NCBI GenBank assembly: GCA_004296455.1
Contig: AP018280.1
Span: 2,852,001-2,916,000 of the forward strand
Length of the DNA stretch: 64,000 nt
Direction: 5' to 3'
DNA from: Calothrix sp. NIES-4101
GTDB lineage: Bacteria; Cyanobacteriota; Cyanobacteriia; Cyanobacteriales; Nostocaceae
The notes beneath the pieces were generated by a model that saw only the letters and a program-made list of their open reading frames with translations, did no database searches and had not been told where the DNA came from. A program made the position numbers and the translations under genes. Positions 26,289-36,785 of the stretch are shown in pieces (within the stretch, counting starts at the first letter, position 1; each line of letters begins with the position of its first letter).

Positions 26289-27578
26289 ATGATTTACCAA
26301 CCTCCTCCAACACCTGATTCTAATAATTTTGATTTACTTGATTGGCATTGTTTTAACGATACGAGAATAGAATTACAGCCAGCAGATTTACAGCAAGCCG
26401 CTAATTTGAGCCAATCAATACATCAACCTGAACAACGCTGGCAAGTCTACCTTTGTGCTTTAGGTGCTTTAGGTTTTGCACAATGGTTACAGGAACGGGA
26501 CTCTCATTTAACAATTAATATTAATCAAGCTTCGATTTGGCAACCTGCATATGCAAATTTAGTAGCAGCAGCTTGTAAAATTCAAGTTGGTAATTTCCAA
26601 GTGTGTCTTGTCACTGCGAACAAATTTAATAACCAACATAGCTTTCCCTTTGCAGTTTTCGATGTTCCTGAACTGGTAGCACATTTCTATGTGTTGATGC
26701 AAGTTGATGAAGAACAAAATCAAGTCGCTATCTCTGGATTTATTAACTACGAACAATATCTTCAATATCAAAATTCCGCCCATCCAGAAATAGAATCAGA
26801 TTGGACTTACACGTTACCAGAAAGCATCTTTAACCAAGATGTTGATAAATTGCTGTTGAATCTTCGTTGTTTGGATGAAAATGCAATTCAACTACCAATC
26901 ACTTCTACAACTCCAACTGAGAAAGTAATCGCCCTACAACAAAAATTAGAATCAGTAAAATCCCAAATCCCAACCAAACAACTTTGCGAATTAATCACCC
27001 TAGCAGAAGCTCAAGTTTTGTTGAATAATCCAGAATTAATCAATTGGATATATAAAGCAACAACTCCATCAATTATTCAACCTCTAATTAACGTTGGACT
27101 CTGGTTACAAAATCAAATTGATAATGTTGCTCAAGAACTAGGATGGATGCTGATGCCTTCAGTTGCATTATCGCAAATGCGCGATTTTAGTGAAGGTTTT
27201 GATGCTATTCGCTCTACTTTAGAAACCACAGGAGTTTATATTCCCTTAACCGCAGGTGGTGCTTTCCGAGACTTAGATTCTGAATGTGGAAGTTTGCGCC
27301 TTTACGCAATTATGTGGTTGTTAGATGAAGTTTCCGATACACAGGAGTGGGTACTATTAATTGCCTTGGGTTCCCAACCACATACAGCAATGCCACAAAA
27401 TATTAAGTTGGAAATTAACGACGAAACTCAAATATTAGTTTCAGAATTGTTTGCAGACTCAAGTAAAGGTATACCTTATGGGAGAGTCATTGGCGATGTC
27501 AACGAAAGATTTCAAGTAACAGTAACTGTCGAAGATGCAGTATTTGAAATTCCACCTTTTGGTATGGGTTGGGAATAG
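26289..27578 (+). CDS. DUF1822 family protein
   Basis: A 429-residue soluble protein of a family restricted mainly to cyanobacteria and of unknown biochemical role. The N-terminus (FNDTRIELQPADLQQAANLS and ALGALGFAQWLQERD) and the C-terminal beta-rich part (RVIGDVNERFQVTVTVED) are characteristic. No signal peptide or catalytic motif visible. It follows the sigma-like gene by 58 bp and is probably co-transcribed. The two recur side by side in cyanobacterial CHAT/CHASE2 loci, so a dedicated partner such as an anti-sigma or a CHAT substrate can be proposed but not shown. Confidence 0.85.
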   Translation: MIYQPPPTPDSNNFDLLDWHCFNDTRIELQPADLQQAANLSQSIHQPEQRWQVYLCALGALGFAQWLQERDSHLTININQASIWQPAYANLVAAACKIQVGNFQVCLVTANKFNNQHSFPFAVFDVPELVAHFYVLMQVDEEQNQVAISGFINYEQYLQYQNSAHPEIESDWTYTLPESIFNQDVDKLLLNLRCLDENAIQLPITSTTPTEKVIALQQKLESVKSQIPTKQLCELITLAEAQVLLNNPELINWIYKATTPSIIQPLINVGLWLQNQIDNVAQELGWMLMPSVALSQMRDFSEGFDAIRSTLETTGVYIPLTAGGAFRDLDSECGSLRLYAIMWLLDEVSDTQEWVLLIALGSQPHTAMPQNIKLEINDETQILVSELFADSSKGIPYGRVIGDVNERFQVTVTVEDAVFEIPPFGMGWE

Positions 27579-27919
27579 AGGGGTAAAGAATGTAAGATAT
27601 TAAGAAAAATTAATGAAATTATGATTGGTGCAAAAAATAATAATATTGAATTATCTCGATTTAGTTATTCTCAAAACTTTAGAAAATTTTAAAAAATTTT
27701 ATATTTTTTATATTAATTTTATAATATTTTATAAATACAACATAAAAACTTATGCACCTTTATATCATGTTCGGCTAATCACTGACAATTAAAATTTCTC
27801 CGCGTCCCCGCGTCTCTAACTCTCTGTGTCAATCTTAATGTCAGTCTTAATAATAAGTATTTAACCGGACATGATATTAGCTCTCGCCAGTCGAAAATAT
27901 TAACTGCTAGATAAAAACC
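27579..27919. other. AT-rich gap with MITE-like copy B
   Basis: Very AT-rich DNA (27640-27750) with runs of A and T, followed by the MITE-like element at 27763-27878. The CHAT-CHASE2 gene starts just after. A promoter could be in the AT-rich part; none can be fixed. Confidence 0.5.
27763..27878. mobile_element. MITE-like element, copy B
   Basis: Left end ATATCATGTTCGGCTAATCA, right end TTAACCGGACATGATAT (inverted), with CTCCGCGTCCCCGCGTCTC as core. It matches copy A (15314-15438) in reverse orientation over nearly its full length. Confidence 0.78.
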
Positions 27920-30403
27920 ATGAAAACCAATACCCAAATATTTAATCTCAAGGTTCAAAAAATCGAGCAAGTATGTTTATTTGAATTGTCCTGGGGACAA
28001 GGGCAAGTGCTTAGTAATCAGGTAAGCTATCCAGCGAATTTAACGCAGTTTTATCAAGATTGGCGACATGCATATCTCAATTTTTATAAATCAGAAATGC
28101 AGGAAGTTGTTGCAGATAGTGGCATATTTTTCCAACCTGATAATCTGCGGGGACGAGTTTTAGATGCTGGCATCGCTCCAGTCAGTATAGACTGGCACGC
28201 AGAACTAGTTAAAGCAGAAAGTAAATTAATCTATGAGTTTAATCGCTGGTTGAGAAGTGCAGAGCTTTATGAAATTCGCGCTCAAATTGCGCGGGGAAGT
28301 CAAGAGTCAGTAAAAGAAGATATCAGCATCAATCAAACAGTACAAATTTTTCTGACTTGTGCCCCAATTGAAATCGAACGCTTTCCTTGGGAAGCTTGGG
28401 AAATTGGGACAGAATTTGGCAGTATGAGAACGATTGAATTGATTCGTGCGCCCTTAAATATAAATGTTGAAGCCACAACCTCGCAACTCAAACAAAGTAA
28501 TCGCAAGACAAGAATTTTAGCGATTTTAGGAGATGATACAGGACAAAACTTTCAAATCGAAAAATTAGCTTTAAAAGAATTGCGAAAAATAGCAGATATC
28601 ACCTTTGTAGGTTGGCAGCCAAATAAAAATGCTAACGAAGTGAGGCAGGAAATTGTTGATGCGATCGCAGATATTAAAGGTTGGGATTTACTATTTTTTG
28701 CGGGACATAGTGACGAAGCGGAGATAATCGGGGGAGAGTTAGGAATCGCCCCAGGAAAATCAATTTCGATTAATGAAATTGCTCCCCAATTAAGTGCAGC
28801 AAAAAAACGTGGTTTAAAGGTAGCAATTTTTAATTCCTGTAGTGGATTAAGCATCGCCAACAGTTTAATTGATTTAGGTTTTAGTCAAGTAGTTGTCATG
28901 CGCGAACGCATTCATAACCGCGTCGCCCAAGAATTTTTAGTCAGATTCCTGCAAAGTTTAGGCAAACATCTCGATTTGTACGAATCCCTAGCGGAAGCAA
29001 GGCAATTCCTGCACTTAGAGAAGAAACACACTTACCCATCTTCTTATTTAGTTCCCTCACTTTTCTGCCATCCCGGAGCAAAATTATTTCGCATCCCCGC
29101 CTATGGTTGGAAACATCGACTCAAACAATCTCTACCAAATTATACTGAAGCGATCGCCATCACAGCGACTCTCACCTTGAGCTTGCTTCACCCTGTGCAA
29201 GATATTCTCCTTGATGGCAGATTATTTCTCCAAGCTGCCTACCGTAACGCTACCAATCAAATTCCCAACGAAGAAGCTCCCCCAGTTGCCCTAGTCCAAA
29301 TAGATACCGAATCTCTTGTTCGTCGCAAACTTCCAAATTCTCAACTATCGCCACTGAATCGCAGTTACATTGCCCAATTGATGGAGCGAGTCAGAAAATT
29401 AAACGCATCTGTCGTCACTTTAGATATCTTTGTCGATACACCCCAAAAAGAAATACCATTAGCAGATAAAGACTTGGGAACAGCAGTCAAGCGAGCAGTC
29501 GATCAGAATATTTGGACTATCTTTGCTACCAATCTTGATCAAGATCAAACCAAAGAACTAGAAATTAATCAAGCCAACGGAATCCGCGATCGCAATTGGA
29601 CTATACAGGGTTATAGTGATGCCAACCCTTACTTTGTTGAAGTACCCGATAACAATCAACGTTGTCGGCAAAAATGTCCAATTTCCTACTTGATGGCACT
29701 AGTACATACTGCCAAGCAAGAAATCACCGACTTACCCCAACCAAAAACAAGCGGAAAAATCGATTTACGCACTCAATTGCTAGATGCAATTGAACAAAAG
29801 CGATCGCCTAAAGGTGACTTAAATAGACTTTTGCAATGGCAACCATCTTTAGGATTACAGCCAATCGTTGATTTTTCCATTCCACCCAATCGTGTTTATA
29901 CAAAAATTCCCGCTTGGGAATTGCTAGAAAGCGCTGATATCAATAACAAGTATCCATTAACCAAAAATCAAGTCGTTTTAATCGCAGTTGGAGACGATGA
30001 ACGTTTGGGAATGTCAACCGGAGAACCAGATCGCTCGCCAACACCTTCGGCAATGAGCTACTGGACTAAACAGCCTTGGTTAACAGGGGGTGAGTCGTTG
30101 GCATACATGACGCACCATTTCTTATATCCCCAGCGTTTGGTGACACCCATACCAGATTTTTGGGTTGTTGGAGTTGCCCTAATTTTCGGAAAAATTGTGG
30201 CAGTTTTACTCAGAAAACAGTCTCCATTACATCCAAAACTGCGGTTAAAAATCCTAATTAGCACTCTCGGTTTCGTAGCTTTTTACTTACTAGCAGCATT
30301 GCAAATATATATATCTGCGGCAATTTTACTACCGTGGTTTTTACCATCATCAGCATTTTTAGCTTATGTGATTCCCGTGATTAGGAGCAAAAGATATGTT
30401 TAA
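27920..30403 (+). CDS. CHAT-CHASE2 transmembrane protein
   Basis: An 827-residue membrane protein. A caspase-like CHAT domain lies at about 195-395 with the catalytic dyad His263 (FAGHSD) and Cys307 (NSCSG). Next come a transmembrane helix (about 405-422), a CHASE2 sensory domain outside the membrane (about 440-720), and two or three C-terminal helices (about 755-822). The layout suggests an outside signal controlling an inside protease. The residues before the CHAT domain (1-190) resemble the pre-CHAT region of other cyanobacterial proteins. The start of the DUF928 gene overlaps its end by 8 bp, so the two are translationally coupled. Confidence 0.88.
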   Translation: MKTNTQIFNLKVQKIEQVCLFELSWGQGQVLSNQVSYPANLTQFYQDWRHAYLNFYKSEMQEVVADSGIFFQPDNLRGRVLDAGIAPVSIDWHAELVKAESKLIYEFNRWLRSAELYEIRAQIARGSQESVKEDISINQTVQIFLTCAPIEIERFPWEAWEIGTEFGSMRTIELIRAPLNINVEATTSQLKQSNRKTRILAILGDDTGQNFQIEKLALKELRKIADITFVGWQPNKNANEVRQEIVDAIADIKGWDLLFFAGHSDEAEIIGGELGIAPGKSISINEIAPQLSAAKKRGLKVAIFNSCSGLSIANSLIDLGFSQVVVMRERIHNRVAQEFLVRFLQSLGKHLDLYESLAEARQFLHLEKKHTYPSSYLVPSLFCHPGAKLFRIPAYGWKHRLKQSLPNYTEAIAITATLTLSLLHPVQDILLDGRLFLQAAYRNATNQIPNEEAPPVALVQIDTESLVRRKLPNSQLSPLNRSYIAQLMERVRKLNASVVTLDIFVDTPQKEIPLADKDLGTAVKRAVDQNIWTIFATNLDQDQTKELEINQANGIRDRNWTIQGYSDANPYFVEVPDNNQRCRQKCPISYLMALVHTAKQEITDLPQPKTSGKIDLRTQLLDAIEQKRSPKGDLNRLLQWQPSLGLQPIVDFSIPPNRVYTKIPAWELLESADINNKYPLTKNQVVLIAVGDDERLGMSTGEPDRSPTPSAMSYWTKQPWLTGGESLAYMTHHFLYPQRLVTPIPDFWVVGVALIFGKIVAVLLRKQSPLHPKLRLKILISTLGFVAFYLLAALQIYISAAILLPWFLPSSAFLAYVIPVIRSKRYV

Positions 30404-31247
30404 TTTCAAAATTAATTTCAAAATTACAGCCAATTCTTCATCAGAAACTAATACCAGCGCAGCATTTTATCTCCAAAGAAAGTCCTCTAAAATTAAAATT
30501 CTCACTGTAATTTTTCTAGCGACAGCTTTTAGTAGTATCAGTAATCAAAGTTGGGCAAAATCAACGATTAATCAAAATTACAAATTTCAAAATGTACTAA
30601 TTGCTCAACAATTTACAGGTTGGATTTCCAAACTTTTTGGGAAGCGTCCAACCAAAACCAATAGTGCCAGAAGTCTGATTTGTCCTGTTTCTCCAGGTTT
30701 AGTAGATAATATGATTAGTTGGCATGAAAAACCATTATTTTTGTGGCATGGTCAGTTAGAATCAGACAAATCACCAGACGCAAAATTAATTATTCGTGAA
30801 TTTGAAAGTCAAAAAGTTATTTGGGAAAGCGGCATTAATATTACACAAGAAAAGATGTTATATAACGGCACAAAACAACTCCAACCTGGTAAATTATATC
30901 AATGGTTAATTACCAAAGAGCCGGAGGAGATTGTCAAACCTACACTGTTTAGAATTATGTCTGATGCAGAACGTGGTAAAATCAATATAGATTTGCAAGA
31001 AATAGAAGTAAAACTAAAAGCAAATAAAGCTTCTCCAGAGGAAATTGCTTTAAAAAAAGCCGAATATTTCCTAAATTACGAAGTTCCTAATCAAACGAAA
31101 AACAAGTCTACTCATCTTTGGTCTGATGCAATTTTATTATTTTATAGTGTGGAAAATCCTTCCCCATTATTACAGCAAGAAAGGGAAAAGTTAGTGAAAG
31201 ATATTTGTGAGTCATCAGTTTCCACAAATAAAACAATATCATCGTAG
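30396..31247 (+). CDS. Exported DUF928 protein, paralogue 1
   Basis: A 283-residue protein with an N-terminal signal sequence after a long basic segment (hydrophobic ILTVIFLATAFSSI, about 35-48, then QSWAKS). The DUF928 domain covers about 95-275 (ICPVSPGLVDNMISWHEKPL; LYQWLITKE). AGGAGC eight bases before the ATG, inside the end of the CHAT-CHASE2 gene, supports coupled translation. The family is cyanobacterial and of unknown function, repeatedly linked to CHASE2/CHAT and haemagglutinin genes; a periplasmic role is likely. Confidence 0.85.
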   Translation: MFNFKINFKITANSSSETNTSAAFYLQRKSSKIKILTVIFLATAFSSISNQSWAKSTINQNYKFQNVLIAQQFTGWISKLFGKRPTKTNSARSLICPVSPGLVDNMISWHEKPLFLWHGQLESDKSPDAKLIIREFESQKVIWESGINITQEKMLYNGTKQLQPGKLYQWLITKEPEEIVKPTLFRIMSDAERGKINIDLQEIEVKLKANKASPEEIALKKAEYFLNYEVPNQTKNKSTHLWSDAILLFYSVENPSPLLQQEREKLVKDICESSVSTNKTISS

Positions 31248-31301
31248 GTTCCGCCATAGCTAAAGCCTCCAGGAGCATCCCAAATATGTAAATTGTTGTT
31301 T

Positions 31302-31360
31302 TGTAGTGCGGGCTTCTAGCCCGCTTCCTAGAAATTAGGGAGCAGGATGCTCCCACTACA
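31302..31360. repeat. Nested hairpin repeat between DUF928 genes
   Basis: Outer arms TGTAGTG/CACTACA enclose GCGGGCT-TCT-AGCCCGC and GGGAGC-AGGAT-GCTCCC. Further complementary pieces (GGAGCATC near 31272, GATGCTCC near 31383) flank it. A typical cyanobacterial dispersed palindromic element; non-coding. Confidence 0.75.
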
Positions 31361-31454
31361 AATTGTATTTTTTCAAAATTGAGATGCTCCCAAACTTGCA
31401 GTCTTCTAATTTTAGTTTCTGAATTTACCCTCATATCAAAGTATTAGGAAAAAG

Positions 31455-32255
31455 ATGTTGAATTTGAAACAAACATATCCAAAATATTTGCTTTCTTTGA
31501 TAGTATTATCGTTGGGAATTTCTTCTGTGGGAATTGGAGGCGATCGCACAACTTTAGCAATATCAAACCCCAGTAAAAATCTCAACAATATAAACTACTT
31601 ACAACCAGAAAATACACTCATAGTTCAACAATATACAGGTTGGATCGCAAATATTTTTCAACGTCGTCCCCGCCGCAGAAATGGTGCGAGAAATGATGTT
31701 TGTTCAATTTCTCCAGGTTGGGTAGATACCTATATGGTTTGGAACGATAAACCATTATTTTTATGGCGGACTATGGCAAATGGAGAACCAATAAAAACCC
31801 CAGAAACGAAGTTGATAGTTCGCGAATACGAGAGTCAAAAAGTCATTTGGACACAACCAATTAATCTTGCTCAACAAAAGGCATTATACAACGGCATAGA
31901 AACTCTACAACCAGGAAAATTATATCAATGGTTGATTGTCCAACAATCTCGCGAACTTACCAATCCTGGATTATTTAAAATTATGCCCACCGAAGAACGC
32001 GAAAAAATCCAAGTCGAATTACAAGCAATTGAACAACAAGCAAAATCAACGAGAATTTCCCCAGAAGAAATAGTTTTGAAAAAAGCAGATTATTTTCTCA
32101 ATTATCAAGTTCAACATAACACAGAGAAAAAATCTGCAAATCTTTGGTCTGATGCATTAACTCTACTCTACACAGTCGAAAATCCATCATATGTACAAGA
32201 GCGGGAAAAACTCGTTCAAGATATTTGTACTCCATCAACATCTACAAGCAGTTGA
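31455..32255 (+). CDS. Exported DUF928 protein, paralogue 2
   Basis: A 266-residue paralogue of the preceding protein with a clear signal peptide (YLLSLIVLSLGISSVGIG, about 10-27). Both share QQ-TGWI (residues about 55-62), the VCSISPGWVDTYMVWNDKPL block, KLIVREYESQKVIW, LQPGKLYQWLI and a C-terminal ANLWSDAL-TLLYTVENPS segment. Downstream of the palindromic repeat; the duplicated gene pair suggests that two forms are needed or that they pair with different exoproteins. Confidence 0.85.
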   Translation: MLNLKQTYPKYLLSLIVLSLGISSVGIGGDRTTLAISNPSKNLNNINYLQPENTLIVQQYTGWIANIFQRRPRRRNGARNDVCSISPGWVDTYMVWNDKPLFLWRTMANGEPIKTPETKLIVREYESQKVIWTQPINLAQQKALYNGIETLQPGKLYQWLIVQQSRELTNPGLFKIMPTEEREKIQVELQAIEQQAKSTRISPEEIVLKKADYFLNYQVQHNTEKKSANLWSDALTLLYTVENPSYVQEREKLVQDICTPSTSTSS

Positions 32256-32348
32256 TGCAAAATTGCGATCGCACTTTCCTATTCTCCAAGATTGTGCGAT
32301 CGTATTTCTATAAATTTAACCGACAAATAAAACTGAATAATCGCTTGA

Positions 32349-32446
32349 TAATTGCTGTATTTAGTTGATTATCAGCAAAAATACTGCTAAATGTAAAGTT
32401 AATAAGAAACATTCATAATCATTCACATAATAATCGGGGTTGGGCG
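32349..32446 (+). promoter_or_regulatory. Conserved ~100-bp leader before haemagglutinin gene 1
   Basis: About 100 bp nearly identical to the DNA before genes 2 and 3 (landmarks: TTGATTATCAGC, GTTAATAAGA, ACATTCATAATCATTCACA, AATCGGG). The shared region probably holds each gene's promoter and translation start signals. Confidence 0.6.
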
Positions 32447-35400
32447 ATGAATCAGGTAGCAAACTCACTCGGAAAGTTGTTTACATGTGGTTTTTTAATA
32501 TTCGCCGCACCAACATTGTCAGTTACAGCACAAATTACTCCCGATAATACCCTGGGTACAGAATCATCCCGTTTAGATACGAATGTTTTAATTAATAATG
32601 TCTTAGGTGACAAAATTAATGGTGGAGCGCAACGAGACAGGAATCTTTTTCACAGTTTCAGTGAATTTAATATTAATGATGGGCAAAGGGTTTATTTTAG
32701 CAATCCATCGGGAGTAATAAATATATTGACGCGGGTAACAGGTGGGAATGCGTCGAATATTTTGGGGACATTGGGTGTTGATGGCAATGCAAATTTATTT
32801 TTAATGAATCCGAATGGGATTTTCTTTGGACAGAATGCCAGTTTAGATGTGCGTGGTAGTTTTGTGGGGACGACTGCAAGTAGCATGAAATTCAGTGATG
32901 GTAAACAATTTAGTGCCATTAGTCCTCAAGACTCATCATTACTCACAGTTAGCGTACCAATCGGTTTGCAGTTTAATGCACAAACTAGTCCAATTACAAT
33001 TCAAGGAAACCGGGATTCAGGAGCGACTGGTGTTCCTTTGGGCACATTTGGCAGCACTTTAGCGATGATTGGTGGTGATGTGATACTGGATGGTAGTTAT
33101 TTACTCACACTTGATGGCAACATCCAACTCGCAGCAGTAGCTACAGACTCAATAGTGGAATTCAACGTCAATAACTCTCTATTAGACTTTAACTTTCTAG
33201 ATAATACAGTGCGATCGCCCATTACTGTCAAAAATCGTGCTTTCATTGCTGCGATCGGGGATAGTAAGATGGACTTATTTGGAGGAATAATTGGGCTAAA
33301 TAATTCATCCATCTTGGGTTTAGATGGTGCTTCCATTTCCATAAATGCCAATCAATTTAACTTTGAGAATAACGCTGGACTAGTAACAACAACACAAGGA
33401 ACCCCAAAAGCAGGTGATATCACCATTCAAGCCAGTGATTTCGTCAATATTAGCAGTGGCACTTTTAGCTCTGCTAGTATTGAACCTGCAACAGGAGATG
33501 GTGGAGATATAACCATCAATGCTCGAAATATTAGACTTAGCGGTGACGGAACGGCAAATAGGGGAACACTTCGTACTTTTACTAATGGGCAAGGAAAGGC
33601 AGGTAATATCACCTTGAATGCACTAGATACCGTAAATATTGATGGAGGTATCATCAATATTGCCAGTAGGGGTACAGGTAATACAGGTGACTTGACAATC
33701 CGCTCAGGAAATGGCGTGAATGTAGACAAAGGAGCGATAGGACTTTCAAGCAGTGTTTCTGGTGCAACCGGAAATCTAAACATTGAAACAGGAACTTTAC
33801 GTCTTGTGAATACTAATCCAGCAGGAGGTATTACAGTCATTGGCAGCAACTCTGGTAGCACTGGTTCAATTTTTATCCAAGCTCGTAATGCAGTTGCAGC
33901 AAATGATAGCTCAATTTTTACTGGTGTCAATCTTGGAGGTACAGGAAAAGTTGGGAATATTTCTATTGAAACACAGCGACTTCAACTCAGAGATGGTGCA
34001 GGCATTAAAACAGAAACCTACGGTACTTCCAATGCTGGTGACATCACAATCAAAGCAGGAGAGTCGGTAGAAATTACTGGCTTATCACCTTCAGAACTTC
34101 CCCTAGTTAGTAGTATATCTAGTAGCACTGGTCTTGGTTCTACAGGGCAGGGTGGTGACATCACAATTGCAACACCTCAATTCGTTGCCAGTCAAGGGGG
34201 ATTCGTCACAACTTCATCTCTGAATAGTAGTGGCAATGCTGGTGATATTACAATTCGCTCTCAAGATGTAACAATCGATGGCTTTGTGATTATTCCTAAG
34301 GAACGTTTTGCTAACAATTCTGATATACCTGCCAATGGTTTACCAGCCATTAGCACATTATCTTCAGAGGTACTTGGTAGTAATGCTGAGACAACAGGTG
34401 GAACAGTAACCGTTGAGACAGAGCGATTGCGTTTGCATAATGGCGGTAAGGTCAACACATCAGTAACTCAGGGGACAGGAAAAGGTGGAACACTGGTAGT
34501 TCGTGCTACAAAAGCAATCGATATTACAGGTGCTGGTCCAATATTACCAAGTGGTTTCCCATCCCCATCAGGTTTATTTGCTGATTTGCAAACAGGTGGT
34601 ATTGGTTCTGGAGGACTCATAAATGTCGAGACAGGAACCTTAAGAATGAGCGGTGTCGCGCAAATTACTGCCTCTACTTTGAATCAAGGAAATGCTGGGG
34701 AAGTAGTAGTTCGTGCCAATCAAATCGAAATGCGTGGCGATCGCGCTTTGATTTCCACTTCTGTTAATGATACAGCAATAGGTAATGCGGGTAATCTGAC
34801 AGTTAACACCCAAAAGCTGAAGTTAGAGGATGGGGCACAAATTCTCTCTGCTACCTTTGGCAATGGTAATAGTGGTAATCTCACAGTCCAAGGCAATGTA
34901 ATTGAAATTACTGGTGAAAATAGCGGTCTTTATTCATCAATTGCTGAGGGTGCGAATGGTGAAGCTGGCAATATCAATATTGGCTCTGATAGTCTTACAA
35001 TCAGTGATGTTGGGGTGATTAGCAGTAGTATTGGTGAAAATGCTCAAGGAAAGGCAGGTGATATCAACATCAATACAGGCTCACTGTTGATAGGAGAAGC
35101 TGGAGGTATTTTTGCAAACACCAGAGGACGAGGAAATGCAGGTAATATTACTGTTAATGCCAGAGAGCAAATTGTCATCAATGGTGGTGGCTCCAATGAC
35201 TTATTGGCTGGAATTGGTACTAATGTCGGTACGCCAGGGAATGGAAAAGGAGGAGACATTCAACTACGGACTCCTTCCTTATCACTTCTCAATGGCGGCT
35301 CTGTAGCAGCTAGCACTGCCGGACAAGGTGACGCGGGCAATATTTCCATTAATGCTAGCGATCGCATTTTGTTGGATGGGGTTGATCCATTTGGTTATTC

Positions 35401-36670
35401 TAGTGTGATTTCTGTTGCCACTACTGATACTGCTAGAGGTAATGGTGGTGAATTAAAAATAGATACAAATTCTTTAAGTATTTCTAACGGTGCTTACATC
35501 ACTGCTCGCACAGGAAATACAGGTTCAGCAGGCAACATCACAATTAACGCCAAAACTTTTGCAGCTACCAATGGTGGACAAATTATCTCCACAACTACTG
35601 GTAGTGGTTCAGCAGGAAACATTACCATCAATGCAAATAGTGCTAAACTTGCCGGCATAGATGCAAATTACAGCCAACGATTGCAGAAATTTGGTCGCTC
35701 AGTAGTTTTTAACCAAGGCGCAGCAAGTGGATTATATGCCAACACAACCCTGAATGCTTCTGGGAAAGGTGGCACGATTAGCCTGAATACAGGTGAATTG
35801 AATATTTTAGACGGCGCTCGTGTATCAGTTGATAGTCTTGGTAGTCAAGAAGCCGGAGATATTAATATTAATTCTGGTGTCATTAAACTCGATAATAATA
35901 GCGCGATCGCAGCTACAACAAACTCTAGTGATGGTGGAAATATCAAGCTGACTGCCAATGATTTCCTACTTTTGCGTCGAGGCAGTAGCATCTCCACTAC
36001 CGCAGGCTTGGCGGAAGCTGGTGGCAATGGTGGAAACATCACTATTGATACACCATTCATAGTTGCAGTCCTCAAGGAAAACAGCGACATCACAGCTAAC
36101 GCCTTCACAGGGAATGGTGGCAAAGTTAACATCACATCTCAGGGAATTTTTGGTATTGCTCCTGCCGCCTCCTCGACATCTGAAAGTGATATTACCGCCA
36201 GTTCTAGACTCGGCATCCAAGGGCAAGTAACTATCCAAAAGCCTGATGTAGACCCCACAAAAGGGATTATCGAACTACCCAATGAAGTAGTAGACGCAAC
36301 TAATCAACTGAGTCAACTTTGCCCCAGAGGTTATGACGCTTTTATCAAACCTTTAAGTAGTTTTACCATTACTGGGCGCGATGCTTTACCACTAAGTCCC
36401 CTCGAACCCCTACAAGGTACAGCAACTATTCCCCTAGCGACTTTGGATAATGAAGGAAACGCACAGATACAAGAAAGAACTAATAATACTTCCTCTCTCT
36501 CCCCCTCTCCCCATCTCCGCGTCTCCCCCTCTCCTTCTCAAATTATTGAAGCGCAAGGATTGGTAAAAAATTCTCACGGTGAAATTTTTCTGGTTGCTCA
36601 AGCGCCACAAACTACACCTTCATCTCAGCCAACGGTTTCTGCATGTCTTCAAAATTACTCCAAGAATTAA
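32447..36670 (+). CDS. Filamentous-haemagglutinin-type exoprotein 1 (TpsA-like)
   Basis: A 1407-residue secreted beta-helix protein. Signal peptide about 1-28 (cleavage near SVTAQ). The haemagglutination-activity (TPS) domain lies at about 30-150 with LFHSFSEFNI and the NPNGI motif needed for two-partner secretion. Then come over 30 glycine/asparagine-rich beta-helix turns (GNAGNITINA type). A conserved C-terminal region starts at DPTKGIIELP (about 1265) and ends ISACLQNY-like, with two cysteines. The C-terminus contains an in-frame low-complexity insert encoded by 36498-36535. Likely exported through an outer-membrane TpsB pore not encoded here, and displayed at or released from the cell surface. 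Confidence 0.9.
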   Translation: MNQVANSLGKLFTCGFLIFAAPTLSVTAQITPDNTLGTESSRLDTNVLINNVLGDKINGGAQRDRNLFHSFSEFNINDGQRVYFSNPSGVINILTRVTGGNASNILGTLGVDGNANLFLMNPNGIFFGQNASLDVRGSFVGTTASSMKFSDGKQFSAISPQDSSLLTVSVPIGLQFNAQTSPITIQGNRDSGATGVPLGTFGSTLAMIGGDVILDGSYLLTLDGNIQLAAVATDSIVEFNVNNSLLDFNFLDNTVRSPITVKNRAFIAAIGDSKMDLFGGIIGLNNSSILGLDGASISINANQFNFENNAGLVTTTQGTPKAGDITIQASDFVNISSGTFSSASIEPATGDGGDITINARNIRLSGDGTANRGTLRTFTNGQGKAGNITLNALDTVNIDGGIINIASRGTGNTGDLTIRSGNGVNVDKGAIGLSSSVSGATGNLNIETGTLRLVNTNPAGGITVIGSNSGSTGSIFIQARNAVAANDSSIFTGVNLGGTGKVGNISIETQRLQLRDGAGIKTETYGTSNAGDITIKAGESVEITGLSPSELPLVSSISSSTGLGSTGQGGDITIATPQFVASQGGFVTTSSLNSSGNAGDITIRSQDVTIDGFVIIPKERFANNSDIPANGLPAISTLSSEVLGSNAETTGGTVTVETERLRLHNGGKVNTSVTQGTGKGGTLVVRATKAIDITGAGPILPSGFPSPSGLFADLQTGGIGSGGLINVETGTLRMSGVAQITASTLNQGNAGEVVVRANQIEMRGDRALISTSVNDTAIGNAGNLTVNTQKLKLEDGAQILSATFGNGNSGNLTVQGNVIEITGENSGLYSSIAEGANGEAGNINIGSDSLTISDVGVISSSIGENAQGKAGDININTGSLLIGEAGGIFANTRGRGNAGNITVNAREQIVINGGGSNDLLAGIGTNVGTPGNGKGGDIQLRTPSLSLLNGGSVAASTAGQGDAGNISINASDRILLDGVDPFGYSSVISVATTDTARGNGGELKIDTNSLSISNGAYITARTGNTGSAGNITINAKTFAATNGGQIISTTTGSGSAGNITINANSAKLAGIDANYSQRLQKFGRSVVFNQGAASGLYANTTLNASGKGGTISLNTGELNILDGARVSVDSLGSQEAGDININSGVIKLDNNSAIAATTNSSDGGNIKLTANDFLLLRRGSSISTTAGLAEAGGNGGNITIDTPFIVAVLKENSDITANAFTGNGGKVNITSQGIFGIAPAASSTSESDITASSRLGIQGQVTIQKPDVDPTKGIIELPNEVVDATNQLSQLCPRGYDAFIKPLSSFTITGRDALPLSPLEPLQGTATIPLATLDNEGNAQIQERTNNTSSLSPSPHLRVSPSPSQIIEAQGLVKNSHGEIFLVAQAPQTTPSSQPTVSACLQNYSKN

Positions 36671-36687
36671 AATCTGATAGCAACCTC

Positions 36688-36785
36688 ATAATTGCTGTAC
36701 TAGTTGATTATCAGCAAAAATACTGGTAAATGTAAGGTTAATAAGAGACATTCATAATCATTCACATAATAATCGGGACTAGGCG
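36688..36785 (+). promoter_or_regulatory. Conserved ~100-bp leader before haemagglutinin gene 2
   Basis: Same block as at 32349 and 41324, starting AATTGCTGTACTAGTTGATT and ending at AATCGGGACTAGGCG before the ATG. Confidence 0.6.
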
